Notes: generated by a model not told the origin, from the sequence alone. DNA of 64,000 nt from JACRAR01 sp041674385 (GCA_041674385.1 JBAYVU010000004.1:77207-141206), one strand, 5' to 3'. Positions 53,405-62,561 are shown, counted from the stretch's first letter. Numbers and translations are program-made.

Positions 53405-54048
53405 GCTATCAGAAACGTACTCGCGTACAAATCGCAGCGCGTGTCGCGCAAGACATTCCGGATGGATCATATGTGAATCTTGGCATTGGCCTGCCCACGC
53501 TGGTGGCAGACCACCGTCCGCCTGATCGTGAAATCATACTGCACAGCGAGAATGGTATGCTCGGCATGGGACCGGCGCCTGCCCTCGATCAGGTCGACCC
53601 GGATTTGATCAACGCGGGCAAGGAACCGGTCACCCTGCTTCCCGGCGGCGCTTACTTCAACCACGCCGAGTCGTTTGCAATGATGCGCGGTGGGCATATC
53701 GACATTTGCGTGATCGGCGCATTCCAGGTTTCGGTCAAAGGCGACCTTGCCAACTGGAGCACGGGGGCGCCCGATTCGATCCCGGCGGTTGGCGGCGCCA
53801 TGGACCTCGCCGTTGGCGCAAAAAATGTCTGGGTAATGATGGAACATCTCACCCGTGACGGCCAGTCGAAGATCGTTGCGCAATGCAGCTACCCGCTCAC
53901 GGGCGAGGGCGTAGTGAAGCGTATCTATACCGACCTGGCGGTGATTGATGTCACCGAGCGCGGTCTGGAGGTGCGTGAAATCGTCGACGGACTGAGTTTC
54001 GACGAGCTGGCGAAATTAACCGGAGTGCCTCTGATTTCGGCGATGTGA
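53401..54048 (+). CDS. CoA-transferase subunit B
   Basis: 215 residues, beta chain. The catalytic Glu that forms the glutamyl-CoA intermediate is in HSENGMLGMGP. YVNLGIGLPTLVADH and DICVIGAFQVSVKGDLANWS are standard. It forms the active heterotetramer with subunit A and overlaps it by four bases. A strong hairpin follows at 54097. Confidence 0.93.
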   Translation: MSYQKRTRVQIAARVAQDIPDGSYVNLGIGLPTLVADHRPPDREIILHSENGMLGMGPAPALDQVDPDLINAGKEPVTLLPGGAYFNHAESFAMMRGGHIDICVIGAFQVSVKGDLANWSTGAPDSIPAVGGAMDLAVGAKNVWVMMEHLTRDGQSKIVAQCSYPLTGEGVVKRIYTDLAVIDVTERGLEVREIVDGLSFDELAKLTGVPLISAM

Positions 54049-54096
54049 TCGCACCGATGTGATCGCGCCTTATCGGTAGCCCATAGCCGAAAGCAA

Positions 54097-54129
54097 AGAG
54101 GGGGCTGGCAACGCATGCCAGCCCCCTCT
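54097..54129. terminator. Convergent hairpin terminator
   Basis: Perfect 14-bp stem AGAGGGGGCTGGCA/TGCCAGCCCCCTCT with loop ACGCA, between the CoA-transferase genes and the convergent SDR gene. No long T-run follows, so Rho-independent strength is uncertain. Confidence 0.7.
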
Positions 54130-54155
54130 GATCAATCAGTTAGCGGCAGTTAGAA

Positions 54156-54953
54156 CTAGCCTATCATGCTATAGCCGCCCGAAGCCGACAGCACTTGGCC
54201 CGTGATATATCCGGCGGCGCTTGAAGAAGACAGAAACAAAACCGCATTAGCCATATCCGACGGTCGCGCGATTCTCTTTAACGGCAGGGACTTGGCAACC
54301 ATTTCCAGCTGCTCGGGCGTGAACATTTCGCCAGGAACGTGCCACATACTGGTGTTGCCTGCTTCATCGTCGCGTTCGGGAACGGTCACTCCCGGGCAAA
54401 CGACGTTGCAGCGAATGCCATAACGGCCATTTTCCTTGGCGATGGTTTTCATAAAGCTGTTTACGGCGGCTTTTGCGCCGCCGTACACCGCTTCTCGCGG
54501 TTCCCCCTGGCGGCTCGCATCGGAACTGACCGACACAATGGAACCCGACTTCTGCGGAATCATTATGTCGAGAGCGGCTTTTGTACAATTCAACACACCC
54601 ACATAATTGATCTGGATTATTTTCTGCCAGAAATCGGGGGTGGTCTGCGTGAAGTACATCAGCTTGTCCCAACCGACATTATTGACAAGAATGTCGACCG
54701 ATCCGTACTTGGCTTTGGCTGCCGCAAACATGGCAGTCACTTGCTCCAGATTGGTGACATCGGTCTTGACGACTTGAACACCAGTCGCCCCTCTCTTGAG
54801 TGCCAATTCCGCAACCTTTTCGGCTTGCCCGGCATCAATATCGCCGATCGTAATATTGGCCCCCTCTGTCGCAAAGGCCAAGACGATCGCTCTTCCGATA
54901 TTGGAACCGCCTCCTGTCACTACAACCGACTTTGCTTTCAAATCCAAATCCAT
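54156..54953 (-). CDS. Short-chain dehydrogenase/reductase
   Basis: 265 residues from ATG 54953; the longer frame runs into the promoter. Cofactor motif TGGGSNIGRA, NNVGWDK, catalytic Ser in SVSSDAS and the YxxxK motif in YGGAKAA. It ends SASGGYSMIG like many hydroxyacyl-CoA dehydrogenases (BbsCD-like), so oxidation of a beta-hydroxyacyl-CoA is likely. It is transcribed leftward from the operator-controlled promoter at 55071, divergent from the acyl-CoA dehydrogenase operon. Confidence 0.88.
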   Translation of the reverse strand: MDLDLKAKSVVVTGGGSNIGRAIVLAFATEGANITIGDIDAGQAEKVAELALKRGATGVQVVKTDVTNLEQVTAMFAAAKAKYGSVDILVNNVGWDKLMYFTQTTPDFWQKIIQINYVGVLNCTKAALDIMIPQKSGSIVSVSSDASRQGEPREAVYGGAKAAVNSFMKTIAKENGRYGIRCNVVCPGVTVPERDDEAGNTSMWHVPGEMFTPEQLEMVAKSLPLKRIARPSDMANAVLFLSSSSAAGYITGQVLSASGGYSMIG

Positions 54954-55070
54954 TGCTAGCCTCCAATGCGAGAACTGGTTGTCAAATTCCGGGTATGATT
55001 TGCTTACGGCAAGGGTTCTGGCTTGACTCGCCAAGGACCACATCGAATTCGAACGTTGACCGCGTTTTTG

Positions 55071-55114
55071 TAAACATCGTTCGTGAATATAAACGGTCGA
55101 TCCGGGTTAGTCAA
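55071..55114 (-). promoter_or_regulatory. Leftward promoter with shared operator (SDR gene)
   Basis: -35 TTGACT (complement of 55109-55114), 17-base spacer, -10 TATATT (complement of 55086-55091), two bases, operator at 55071-55083 reading CGAACGATGTTTA leftward. One of the weaker copies of the palindrome. Confidence 0.65.
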
Positions 55115-55164
55115 CTCGCATTACCGAATGTCCAGTCGCACACTCGCGACTTATTTGCAAAAGC

Positions 55165-55208
55165 TTGACATGCCCATGAAGCAGTATTAGTATTCTGAAC
55201 ACTATTCG
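55165..55208 (+). promoter_or_regulatory. Rightward promoter with shared operator (acyl-CoA dehydrogenase operon)
   Basis: -35 TTGACA (55165-55170), 17-base spacer, -10 TAGTAT (55188-55193), two bases, operator TGAACACTATTCG (55196-55208). It drives the six-gene operon beginning at 55252. Confidence 0.7.
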
Positions 55209-55251
55209 ACTATGTGCCCGTCCGGCTACAAGCTTCGGGGAAAAGCTCCAA

Positions 55252-56418
55252 ATGAGTTACGAACTCAACGACGATCAGCGCCAGATTCAGGACTTGGTGC
55301 GCCGCGTAGCAAGGGAAAAAGTTGCGCCACGCGCGGACGAGATCGACCGCACGGCTGAGTACCCCCATGACATGTATGAACTGCTTAAGCAGCTGGGGCT
55401 GTTTACGCTGCCGTTTCCTGCCGAATACGGAGGAACCGGCAGCCTGCTGTCCGCCTGTGTCGCAGTCGAGGAATTGGGGCGAGTCTGCTACAACACAGGC
55501 TACTTGCTGGTCGTGCAATGGATACCGTTTGGCGCCATTCTCGCCGGCGGCACCGAGGCGCAGCAGAAGCGCTGGCTCCCGGGTCTGGCCAGCGGCGAGT
55601 TGCGCGGGGCGCTGTCGCTTACCGAGCCGCAGAGCGGCTCCGATGTTTCGGGCATCAAGACCACGGCACGGCGGGTTGCCGACGGCTATGCCATCAATGG
55701 CTCGAAGATATGGTGCACCAATTCCCACATCGCAGACTTTATCCTCGTCGCCGCACGCACTGTCGACCAGAACAACAAGCCAACCGGAATTAATCTGTTT
55801 ATCGTCGAGCGCGGTCTCAAGGGGCTCACCATCGGCAAGCACGAGGACAAACTCGGCGCACGCGGTGTGCCTTCCTGCCCACTGTTCTTCGACGACGTCA
55901 TTGTGCCCATCGACGCGCGGCTCGGGCCCGAGTCCGGCGAAGGCTTCAAGATAACGATGGAGGCCCTCAACTCCAGCCGTCCGATCGTCGCCGCACGTGC
56001 TGTCGGTCTGGCGCAGGGTGCAATCGATCATGCCATCGAGTTCATCCAGAATCGCACGGCCTTCGGTCAGAAGGTCAGCGAGTTCCAGGGAATGCGCTGG
56101 ATGCTTGCCGATATGGTCATGAAAACCGAGGCGGCCCGGCAACTCGTCTATCGTACCGCCTCCATGGTGGACTCCGGCGCCAGCGGCAAGGAACTGGCGC
56201 AGATGGCGGCGATGGCCAAGTGTTTCGCCTCCGATGTGGCGATGCAGGTCGCAACCGATGCGGTGCAGATGTTCGGCGCCGCCGGTGTCTCGGCGGAGTA
56301 CCCGATCAACCGCTATTTCCGCGATGCGAAAGTCGTTCAGATCATCGAGGGCACGAACCAGATTCAACGCAACATCATTGCCGACAGCGTGCTCGGCCGT
56401 GTCAAACGGCAGCACTAA
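55252..56418 (+). CDS. Acyl-CoA dehydrogenase
   Basis: 388 residues. FAD/substrate motifs ALSLTEPQSGSDVSGIKTT and KIWCTNSHIADFILVAA; the catalytic Glu is in VQIIEGTNQIQRNII near the C-terminus. It oxidises an acyl-CoA to an enoyl-CoA and passes electrons to ETF. Close relatives include dehydrogenases for dicarboxylic and aryl-succinyl-CoA esters (BbsG-like), so a branched or dicarboxylic substrate fits the context. First gene of the operon, 43 bases after the operator. Confidence 0.93.
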   Translation: MSYELNDDQRQIQDLVRRVAREKVAPRADEIDRTAEYPHDMYELLKQLGLFTLPFPAEYGGTGSLLSACVAVEELGRVCYNTGYLLVVQWIPFGAILAGGTEAQQKRWLPGLASGELRGALSLTEPQSGSDVSGIKTTARRVADGYAINGSKIWCTNSHIADFILVAARTVDQNNKPTGINLFIVERGLKGLTIGKHEDKLGARGVPSCPLFFDDVIVPIDARLGPESGEGFKITMEALNSSRPIVAARAVGLAQGAIDHAIEFIQNRTAFGQKVSEFQGMRWMLADMVMKTEAARQLVYRTASMVDSGASGKELAQMAAMAKCFASDVAMQVATDAVQMFGAAGVSAEYPINRYFRDAKVVQIIEGTNQIQRNIIADSVLGRVKRQH

Positions 56419-56501
56419 TAGGCTCTGAATTCGGCAACCTTCCACATCGAAGGAGCTGCTCACGCAATGCAAATACACCGTCAAATGCCAGGTACGGAAC
56501 G

Positions 56502-57347
56502 ATGACCGAGACAGTGCTTAAAACTGAACGCGTCGGTGCATTCCTGTTGATTACCTTCAACCAACCGGAAATTCGCAATCCGCTCGGCCCCGATGTGGTC
56601 AGCGCACTCGCCGAAGCACTCACGGCCGCCGAGACGGATGCGTCGATTCGGGCCGTTGCCATCCGAGGCGCCGGCACTGTCTTCAGTGCCGGGGGCAATC
56701 TCGGCAACTTTGCGGAGCGCAGCGTCTTGCCGCTCAACCCCGACGGCAGCGATCCGATTGCGACAAGCAACCGGCGTTATGGCGCCTTTCTCGAACGCCT
56801 GTGTCGCTTCCCAAAGCCGGTGGTAGTTGCCGTCCACGGCGCGGCAATGGGCGGGGGGGCCGGGCTGGTCTGTGCGGCGGACATCGCGATTGCCTGTGCC
56901 GACACGCGCTTCTCATTCACCGAAGCCAGCCTCGGTCTGGTGCCGGCCCAGATCCTGCCGTTCGTCGTGGCACGCATCGGCTCACAACGGGCATGCCGGC
57001 TGATGTTGACCGCGCAACGCTTTGATGCCGACGAAGCATTGCGCGTCGGCGTAGTGGATGCCGTAGCTGCGGATATGCAAGCGCTGCGGCAGCTCCTGGG
57101 CGACGTGCTCGACAACATTGGGCGCTGTTCGCCGGAAGCGCTCACCCGTACCAAGCGGCTGGCGTTGCGCTGTGCGGCGAGCGAATCCGGATCGGCGGAA
57201 GGCCTGACGCAACTGCTTGATGACGCATCCTACGATTTCGCCGCGCAGATGCGCACGGATGGCGGCGAAGGCGTACGCGCAGCCCGGGAAAAGCGCGATC
57301 CGGAATGGCGCGTGAAGTTCGATCGGAGCGCGCTGGAGAATTGGTAG
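56502..57347 (+). CDS. Enoyl-CoA hydratase/isomerase family protein
   Basis: 281 residues from ATG 56502; the longer frame overlaps the dehydrogenase gene. Crotonase oxyanion-hole segments IRGAGTVFSAGGNLGNF and VHGAAMGGGAGLVCAADIAIA are present, and FSFTEASLGLVPAQILPFV has the catalytic Glu position. It should hydrate the enoyl-CoA from the dehydrogenase. It lies 83 bases downstream in the same operon. Confidence 0.9.
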   Translation: MTETVLKTERVGAFLLITFNQPEIRNPLGPDVVSALAEALTAAETDASIRAVAIRGAGTVFSAGGNLGNFAERSVLPLNPDGSDPIATSNRRYGAFLERLCRFPKPVVVAVHGAAMGGGAGLVCAADIAIACADTRFSFTEASLGLVPAQILPFVVARIGSQRACRLMLTAQRFDADEALRVGVVDAVAADMQALRQLLGDVLDNIGRCSPEALTRTKRLALRCAASESGSAEGLTQLLDDASYDFAAQMRTDGGEGVRAAREKRDPEWRVKFDRSALENW

Positions 57348-57472
57348 CCGACCCGGTGTCGGAGAAGTCCGAATAACGGCTGACCAGGCATCCGCACAAA
57401 TCAGTCGCAGCAAATATCCAGCGCCGGGAGTCGGCGCGACCGGCAACAATGAATAAGGATGAAGAACCAACC

Positions 57473-58966
57473 ATGATTGGAATTATCGGATACGGCGGCT
57501 ATGTGCCCCGCTTGCGCCTGAGCCGGAAAGCGGTGGTCGAAGCCAATGCCTGGTATGCCCCTCAGTTTGGCGGGAAGGGCAAAGGTACACGCTCACTGGC
57601 TAACTGGGACGAGGACAGCATCACCATGGCAGTCGCCGCGGCCCGCGACTGCCTCGGCCCGGACGAAGACCGCAGTCATGTCGCTGCCGTGATACTGGCT
57701 TCAAGCACGCTGCCCTTCGCCGAAAGGCAGAATGCCGGCATCGTCAGCGAAGCGCTGACGCTGGGCAGAACTGTCGATCTGCTCGACATCACCGGATCGC
57801 AACGAACCGCGCTTACCGCACTGAGCGACGCGATCATGCGAGCCAAAGCCGGTGCCGGCAACACCCTGGTACTGGCGGCGGACAACCGCAAGACCAGCGC
57901 CGCCAGCGCGGCTGAGCTCGATTACGGCGACGGCGCCGCGGCACTGCTGATCGGCTGCGATAAGGTGCTGGCCGAGTATCTGGGCTCCGCGACTGTTTCG
58001 GTAGACTTTGTGGACCACTTCCGTCTGGCCGGCGAGGAAATCGATTACGGCTGGGAAGAACGCTGGATTCGCGACGAAGGCATCGGCAAACTGGTGCCGG
58101 AAGCCATATCCGCCGCGCTCAAGAACAGCCGGATCGAAGCGGGCCAGATCGACTACTTTATCTTTCCGACCAGTTTCCAGAAAATGGAAAGCCAGCTCGC
58201 CAAGAAGTGCGGCATCAAGGAAGAAGCCGTGGTCGATGGACTGGCGCAGCAGATCGGCGACACCGGCGTGCCCCATGCGCTGCTGCTGCTGGCCAAGGTG
58301 CTCGAAACTGCCCAGCCGGGACAAACCCTGCTGCTGGCCCAGTTCGGCAGCGGCGCCCAAGCCTTTGTCTTCCGCGTCACCGAAGCGGTCCGCAGCTTCC
58401 AGCCCAAGACCGGCATAAGCCGGTGGCTGGCACGCGGCGTCGAAGAAACCAGCTACACCAAGTTCCTCTCCTTCAAGGGCCAGCTTCGGCTGGAACGCGG
58501 CATGCGCGGAGAGCAAGACAAAAAGACCGCGCTGACCACCCTCTACCGCCATCGCGAAGCCATACTCGGCCTCGTCGGTGGCCGTTGCGAAAAAACCGGC
58601 GAAGTCCACTTCCCGCCTTCGCGGCTCTCCTACACCCCGGGACAGCCCGCGCTGGACACGCAGAAACCCTACAAGCTGGCTGAACGCCGGGGTGAAGTCC
58701 TAAGCTGGTCGGCCGAATCCCTGTCCTTCAACATGTCCCCGCCACACCACTACGGGCAGATCGACTTCGAAGGCGGTGGCCGCCTGCTGATGGAATTCAC
58801 CGACATCGCACGCGGCGAGGTCGAATCCGGCACCAAGATGGACATGGTGTTCCGCATCAAAGATGTGGATGAAGTGCGCGGCTTTAATCGCTATTTCTGG
58901 AAGGCAACGCCGGTACGCCCGCAGCCGACCACCGCAGACGACAGCTTCGGAGTGAAACATGGCTAA
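57473..58966 (+). CDS. HMG-CoA-synthase-like protein fused to a DUF35 (OB-fold) domain
   Basis: 497 residues from ATG 57473; ATG 57449 is an alternative eight codons upstream. Residues about 1-330 form a thiolase-fold HMG-CoA-synthase-like domain (IGIIGYGGYVPRLRLSR; DYGDGAAALLIG; AQFGSGAQAFVFRV). Residues about 375-490 form a DUF35 domain (HYGQIDFEGGGRLLMEFTD). The catalytic Cys position reads DITGSQRTAL and the His position FPTSFQKM, so both are absent; the zinc ribbon keeps one Cys (GGRCEKTG). It probably acts as a scaffold or substrate carrier for the thiolase whose gene overlaps it by eight bases, like the archaeal thiolase/DUF35/HMGCS complex. Confidence 0.85.
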   Translation: MIGIIGYGGYVPRLRLSRKAVVEANAWYAPQFGGKGKGTRSLANWDEDSITMAVAAARDCLGPDEDRSHVAAVILASSTLPFAERQNAGIVSEALTLGRTVDLLDITGSQRTALTALSDAIMRAKAGAGNTLVLAADNRKTSAASAAELDYGDGAAALLIGCDKVLAEYLGSATVSVDFVDHFRLAGEEIDYGWEERWIRDEGIGKLVPEAISAALKNSRIEAGQIDYFIFPTSFQKMESQLAKKCGIKEEAVVDGLAQQIGDTGVPHALLLLAKVLETAQPGQTLLLAQFGSGAQAFVFRVTEAVRSFQPKTGISRWLARGVEETSYTKFLSFKGQLRLERGMRGEQDKKTALTTLYRHREAILGLVGGRCEKTGEVHFPPSRLSYTPGQPALDTQKPYKLAERRGEVLSWSAESLSFNMSPPHHYGQIDFEGGGRLLMEFTDIARGEVESGTKMDMVFRIKDVDEVRGFNRYFWKATPVRPQPTTADDSFGVKHG

Positions 58967-60161
58967 AGGAATCAAAAACAAAGTGGCAATCCTAGGCATG
59001 GGCTGCAGCAAGTTCGGCGAACGCTGGAATGCCAGTCCCGAAGACCTCATGGTCGAAGCCTACAATGAAGCCATGGCCGATGCCGGCATCGCCCCGGAAC
59101 AACTCGATGCCGCATGGTTCGCCACGCATTTGGAAGATATCGGCACCGGTCGCGGTGGTATACCGATGGGCATCGCGCTGCGCCTGCCCAATATCGGCGT
59201 CACCCGTATCGAAAACTACTGTGCCGGCGGCTCGGAAGTCGTCCGCGCGGCGGTCTATGCCGTTGCCGCAGGCGCCTGCGACATCGCGCTGGCGCTTGGC
59301 GTCGAGAAACTCAAGGATACCGGCTACGGCGGATTGCCGGCAACCAGCGTGGGCACCTATATCCCACAGTGGTATCCCAACGCCGTGGCGCCGGCCAACT
59401 TCGCCCAACTCGCGACGGCGTACCGGCGCAAGCACGGTGTCGATGCCGCGCTGTTGAAACGCGCCATGGCGCACGTTTCGGTAAAAAGCCATGCCAACGG
59501 CGCCAAGAATCCAAAGGCGCACCTACGAAACACCATCACCGAAGAGCAGGCGCTGAAAGCGCCGATCATCGCCGAGCCGCTCGGCCTTTTCGATTGCTGC
59601 GGCGTTTCCGACGGCGCGGCGGCGGTCGTGGTGACGCGGCCGGACATTGCGCGCGCGCTGGGAAAAAAGGATCTGGTCACTTTCAAGGCAATCCAGGTAT
59701 CCGTCTCGAACGGCTGGGAGATGCAATCCAACCAATGGGACGGCAGCTATTGTCATACTGCGCGCATTGCCGCCAAGCGTGCCTACGCGGAAGCCGGCAT
59801 CAACAATCCGCGCGAAGAAGTCAGTCTGATCGAAGTGCATGACTGCTTCTCGATTACCGAACTCGTCACGATGGAAGACCTGTTCCTCTCAGCCGAAGGC
59901 GGCGCAGTCAAAGATGTGCTGGATGGCTTCTACGATGCCGACGGCAAGCTGCCGTGCCAGATCGATGGCGGACTCAAATGCTTCGGTCACCCGATCGGCG
60001 CCAGCGGCATACGCATGCTCTACGAAATGTATTTGCAGTTGCAGGGCCGCGCCGGACAGCGCCAACTTGCCAACCCGAAGATCGGCCTGACGCATAATCT
60101 CGGCGGCCAGCCTTCGCAGAACGTCTGTTCCGTCTCGATAGTCGGACTGGAAGACGTTTGA
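58959..60161 (+). CDS. Thiolase (SCP-x/archaeal type)
   Basis: 400 residues. The nucleophilic Cys is in IENYCAGGSEVVRAAVYA, with EVHDCFSITELV and LKCFGHPIGASGIRM near the C-terminus as second and third motifs. It would cleave or form a beta-ketoacyl-CoA. It overlaps the HMGCS-like/DUF35 gene by eight bases, and DUF35 proteins are known partners of this thiolase type, as in BbsA/BbsB of anaerobic toluene degradation. Substrate unknown. Confidence 0.92.
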   Translation: MAKGIKNKVAILGMGCSKFGERWNASPEDLMVEAYNEAMADAGIAPEQLDAAWFATHLEDIGTGRGGIPMGIALRLPNIGVTRIENYCAGGSEVVRAAVYAVAAGACDIALALGVEKLKDTGYGGLPATSVGTYIPQWYPNAVAPANFAQLATAYRRKHGVDAALLKRAMAHVSVKSHANGAKNPKAHLRNTITEEQALKAPIIAEPLGLFDCCGVSDGAAAVVVTRPDIARALGKKDLVTFKAIQVSVSNGWEMQSNQWDGSYCHTARIAAKRAYAEAGINNPREEVSLIEVHDCFSITELVTMEDLFLSAEGGAVKDVLDGFYDADGKLPCQIDGGLKCFGHPIGASGIRMLYEMYLQLQGRAGQRQLANPKIGLTHNLGGQPSQNVCSVSIVGLEDV

Positions 60162-60171
60162 GGCCGAAGCC

Positions 60172-61020
60172 ATGAGCGCCGTCGATATTGCCCACCTGAG
60201 GACTTGGGTCGGCAAAGAAAACCTCGTCGCCGACGATCTTGGCCTGTTCCCGGCGCGCGCGCTGGCGGCCGCGTTCGACCATGAGCGCCCGCCACAGAAG
60301 GGCGATGCCTTGCCGCCATCCTGGCATTGGCTGTACTTCCTCGATTTTCCCTCGACCAGCGGCACCGGCGCGGACGGCCATCCGAAAAAGGGTGGGTTCC
60401 TGCCTCCCGTGTCGCTGCCCCGCCGCATGTGGGCCGCCGGCAAATTGCAGATCGAACAGCCATTGCTGCTGGGAACGCCGGCGCGCAAGCAGTCGACCAT
60501 TCGTTCGGTCGACCTCAAGGAAGGCAAGAGCGGCGCGTTGGTGTTCGTAAATATCGAACACGCCCTGTACCAGAACGAACGTCTCTGCATAATCGAAGAA
60601 CAGAACGTGGTCTACCGCGACATGCCCAGCGGCCCTGCGCCGCTACCGCCGGGCGAAACGGCCCCGACGGATGCGCAGTGGGTAAAGACCGTCGTGCCCG
60701 ACCCGGTGCTGTTGTTTCGCTTTTCGGCCTTGACCTACAACGGGCACCGTATCCACTACGACCGCGACTACGCAACGCAGCAGGAATTTTACCCGGGGCT
60801 GGTGGTACATGGTCCGCTACTGGCAACGCTGTTGCTGGATTTCGCCGCCAACCAGGCCAAGGACAAGCGGGTGGCAAATTTCAGTTTTCGCGCGGTGCGG
60901 CCGACCTTCGATCATGCGCCGTTCAAGCTATGCGGCAAACGTAACGGCGATCAGCTGAGCTTGTGGACGGTCGACCCGGAAGGTTTTATCGGCATGTCGG
61001 CGAAAGCGGATCTGGTCTGA
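60172..61020 (+). CDS. MaoC-like hydratase, mesaconyl-/itaconyl-CoA hydratase family
   Basis: 282 residues with two hot-dog domains. The N-terminal FAS1-like half contains WHWLYFLDFPSTSGTGADGHPKKGGFLPP (shown in part), and the C-terminal half has LTYNGHRIHYDRDYA and YPGLVVHGPLLATLLLDF with the Asp/His pair. This architecture belongs to mesaconyl-C4-CoA and itaconyl-CoA hydratases. It lies ten bases after the thiolase and ten before the CitE-like gene, the pair resembling Ich-Ccl of itaconate breakdown. Confidence 0.88.
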   Translation: MSAVDIAHLRTWVGKENLVADDLGLFPARALAAAFDHERPPQKGDALPPSWHWLYFLDFPSTSGTGADGHPKKGGFLPPVSLPRRMWAAGKLQIEQPLLLGTPARKQSTIRSVDLKEGKSGALVFVNIEHALYQNERLCIIEEQNVVYRDMPSGPAPLPPGETAPTDAQWVKTVVPDPVLLFRFSALTYNGHRIHYDRDYATQQEFYPGLVVHGPLLATLLLDFAANQAKDKRVANFSFRAVRPTFDHAPFKLCGKRNGDQLSLWTVDPEGFIGMSAKADLV

Positions 61021-61029
61021 CAGGCAGGC

Positions 61030-61911
61030 ATGATGAAATCGTTTCCGATCTGGCGTTCGATGCTGTTCCTGCCGGCCCATATCGAGAAATTCGTTGCCAA
61101 GGCGCATACGCGCGGCGCCGATGCCTATATCCTGGATTTGGAGGACAGCGTACCCGCCAGCGCCAAGGAAGAAGCCCGACTCATGGTTGCGGCAGGCGCG
61201 GCACAGGTCTCGCAATCGGGCGCCGCAGCCATCGTGCGCATCAACCAACCCTGGGCGATGACCGAACTGGATCTGCAAGCGGTCGTCGGAACGGGGGTAA
61301 ATGCCATCGTGCTGCCCAAGGTGAATGACCCGGATTATGTGCGTGATGTGACCCAAAAAATTGCTGCGCTCGAAGCGCAGCGCGACATGCGCGCAGGCCA
61401 TACGCTGTTGATCGCGCAGATCGAGGATGTCGCGGCATTGCCGAGGCTGGACGATATCGCGACAAGCTCGCCGCGGTTGATGGGAATGATCCTAGGCTCC
61501 GAAGACTTTTCTGCGACCGCGGGGATGGAGCCGATTCCTGCGGCGCTGTTTGGACCGAATCAGCAGGTGCTGTTCGCTTGCCGTCGCGCCGGCATCCTGC
61601 CCATGGGCTTTCCCGCATCCATCGCCGACTACAGCAATGCCGAGGAATTCCGCGCCACCATCAAACTGGCGCGACAACTCGGTTTCGTGGGCGCCTTCTG
61701 CATTCATCCCTCGCAGGTGAGCATCCTGAACGAGGAGTTCATGCCCACGCCGCAGGAGGTCGAATATGCACAAGGCGTTATTTCCGCCTACGCGCAGGCA
61801 GCGGAGGAAGGCAGGGGCGCCGTCGAATTCAAGGGCAAGATGATCGACCCGCCGGTGGTCGCCAGGGCGCAGGAACTGTTGCGCCGGGTTCGTTCCATGG
61901 CAGTGAAGTAA
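61030..61911 (+). CDS. CitE-like lyase (HpcH/HpaI family; malyl-/citramalyl-CoA lyase-like)
   Basis: 293 residues. RSMLFLPAHIEKFVAKAHTRGADAYILDLEDSVP is the substrate and metal-binding start (shown in part), LIAQIEDVAAL contains the metal Glu, and MGMILGSEDFSA the second acidic ligand. It cleaves a 3-hydroxyacyl-CoA such as citramalyl-CoA to pyruvate and acetyl-CoA, or a malyl-CoA homologue to glyoxylate. Last gene of the six-gene operon, followed by a hairpin at 61941. Confidence 0.9.
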   Translation: MMKSFPIWRSMLFLPAHIEKFVAKAHTRGADAYILDLEDSVPASAKEEARLMVAAGAAQVSQSGAAAIVRINQPWAMTELDLQAVVGTGVNAIVLPKVNDPDYVRDVTQKIAALEAQRDMRAGHTLLIAQIEDVAALPRLDDIATSSPRLMGMILGSEDFSATAGMEPIPAALFGPNQQVLFACRRAGILPMGFPASIADYSNAEEFRATIKLARQLGFVGAFCIHPSQVSILNEEFMPTPQEVEYAQGVISAYAQAAEEGRGAVEFKGKMIDPPVVARAQELLRRVRSMAVK

Positions 61912-61940
61912 CAAGTAACCCAGCGGACCAAACGACAAGA

Positions 61941-61967
61941 GGCGCTCCAATCCCTCAATGGAGCGCC
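61941..61967. terminator. Convergent hairpin
   Basis: 9-bp perfect stem GGCGCTCCA/TGGAGCGCC with a 9-base loop between the CitE-like gene and the convergent NnrU gene. No T-run, so it may be only an attenuating or mRNA-stabilising hairpin. Confidence 0.55.
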
Positions 61968-61982
61968 GCGGAGGAATGCCTG

Positions 61983-62561
61983 CTAGCCAAACGGCCGGAC
62001 GCCTATCAACTGGAAGTGAAGGAAACCCGCGAATATTACCCATCCAGCAAACCCGATGACCACCGTCAGCAAGGTACGGCCCAGTGTTCCCGCCGGATAG
62101 CTGGTGTTTGCTTTCTTATCGCGTGCGAGCGATGAATAGTAATCGAGCATGGCCCAGAAAAAAAAGGCTGCGAAAAGCAGTTGATCAATAAAGTAACCAT
62201 TGGCGATCAGGTGCCCCAGCGCCCAAAGCACCACGCCAAGCGCCATCGGATGGCCCACTCCGGCCCGAATGCGGGTTCCCGGAATATAAGCGGCAACAAT
62301 CAAGATAAATGCGGGAAGCGTAAGCAGTGCCGCGGCATGGCGTGTCCAGGCGGGCGGAGCCCAGATCAAGAAGGACTCTGGACGAATTATCGAGAACCCC
62401 CAAACGATCAATCCGAAGCCGATTGCCGACACTAATCCATACGCCAGCTTCCATGGAATTACGCCAAGCCGGGATATTTGCGATGTACGCCAATCATCGG
62501 CAAAGATACGAACTGAGTGTGTGCCAAGGAAGATCAACAGACCAATAATGAAGTAGATCAT
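61983..62561 (-). CDS. NnrU family membrane protein
   Basis: 192 residues with about five membrane segments. IYFIIGLLIFLGTHSVRIFADDWR and GHPMALGVVLWALGHLIANG are NnrU/MddA-like signatures. NnrU is linked to nitric-oxide reduction in denitrifiers; relatives include methanethiol S-methyltransferase, so function is open. GGAGG precedes the ATG. It lies about 105 bases downstream of the IclR gene on the same strand. Confidence 0.85.
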   Translation of the reverse strand: MIYFIIGLLIFLGTHSVRIFADDWRTSQISRLGVIPWKLAYGLVSAIGFGLIVWGFSIIRPESFLIWAPPAWTRHAAALLTLPAFILIVAAYIPGTRIRAGVGHPMALGVVLWALGHLIANGYFIDQLLFAAFFFWAMLDYYSSLARDKKANTSYPAGTLGRTLLTVVIGFAGWVIFAGFLHFQLIGVRPFG

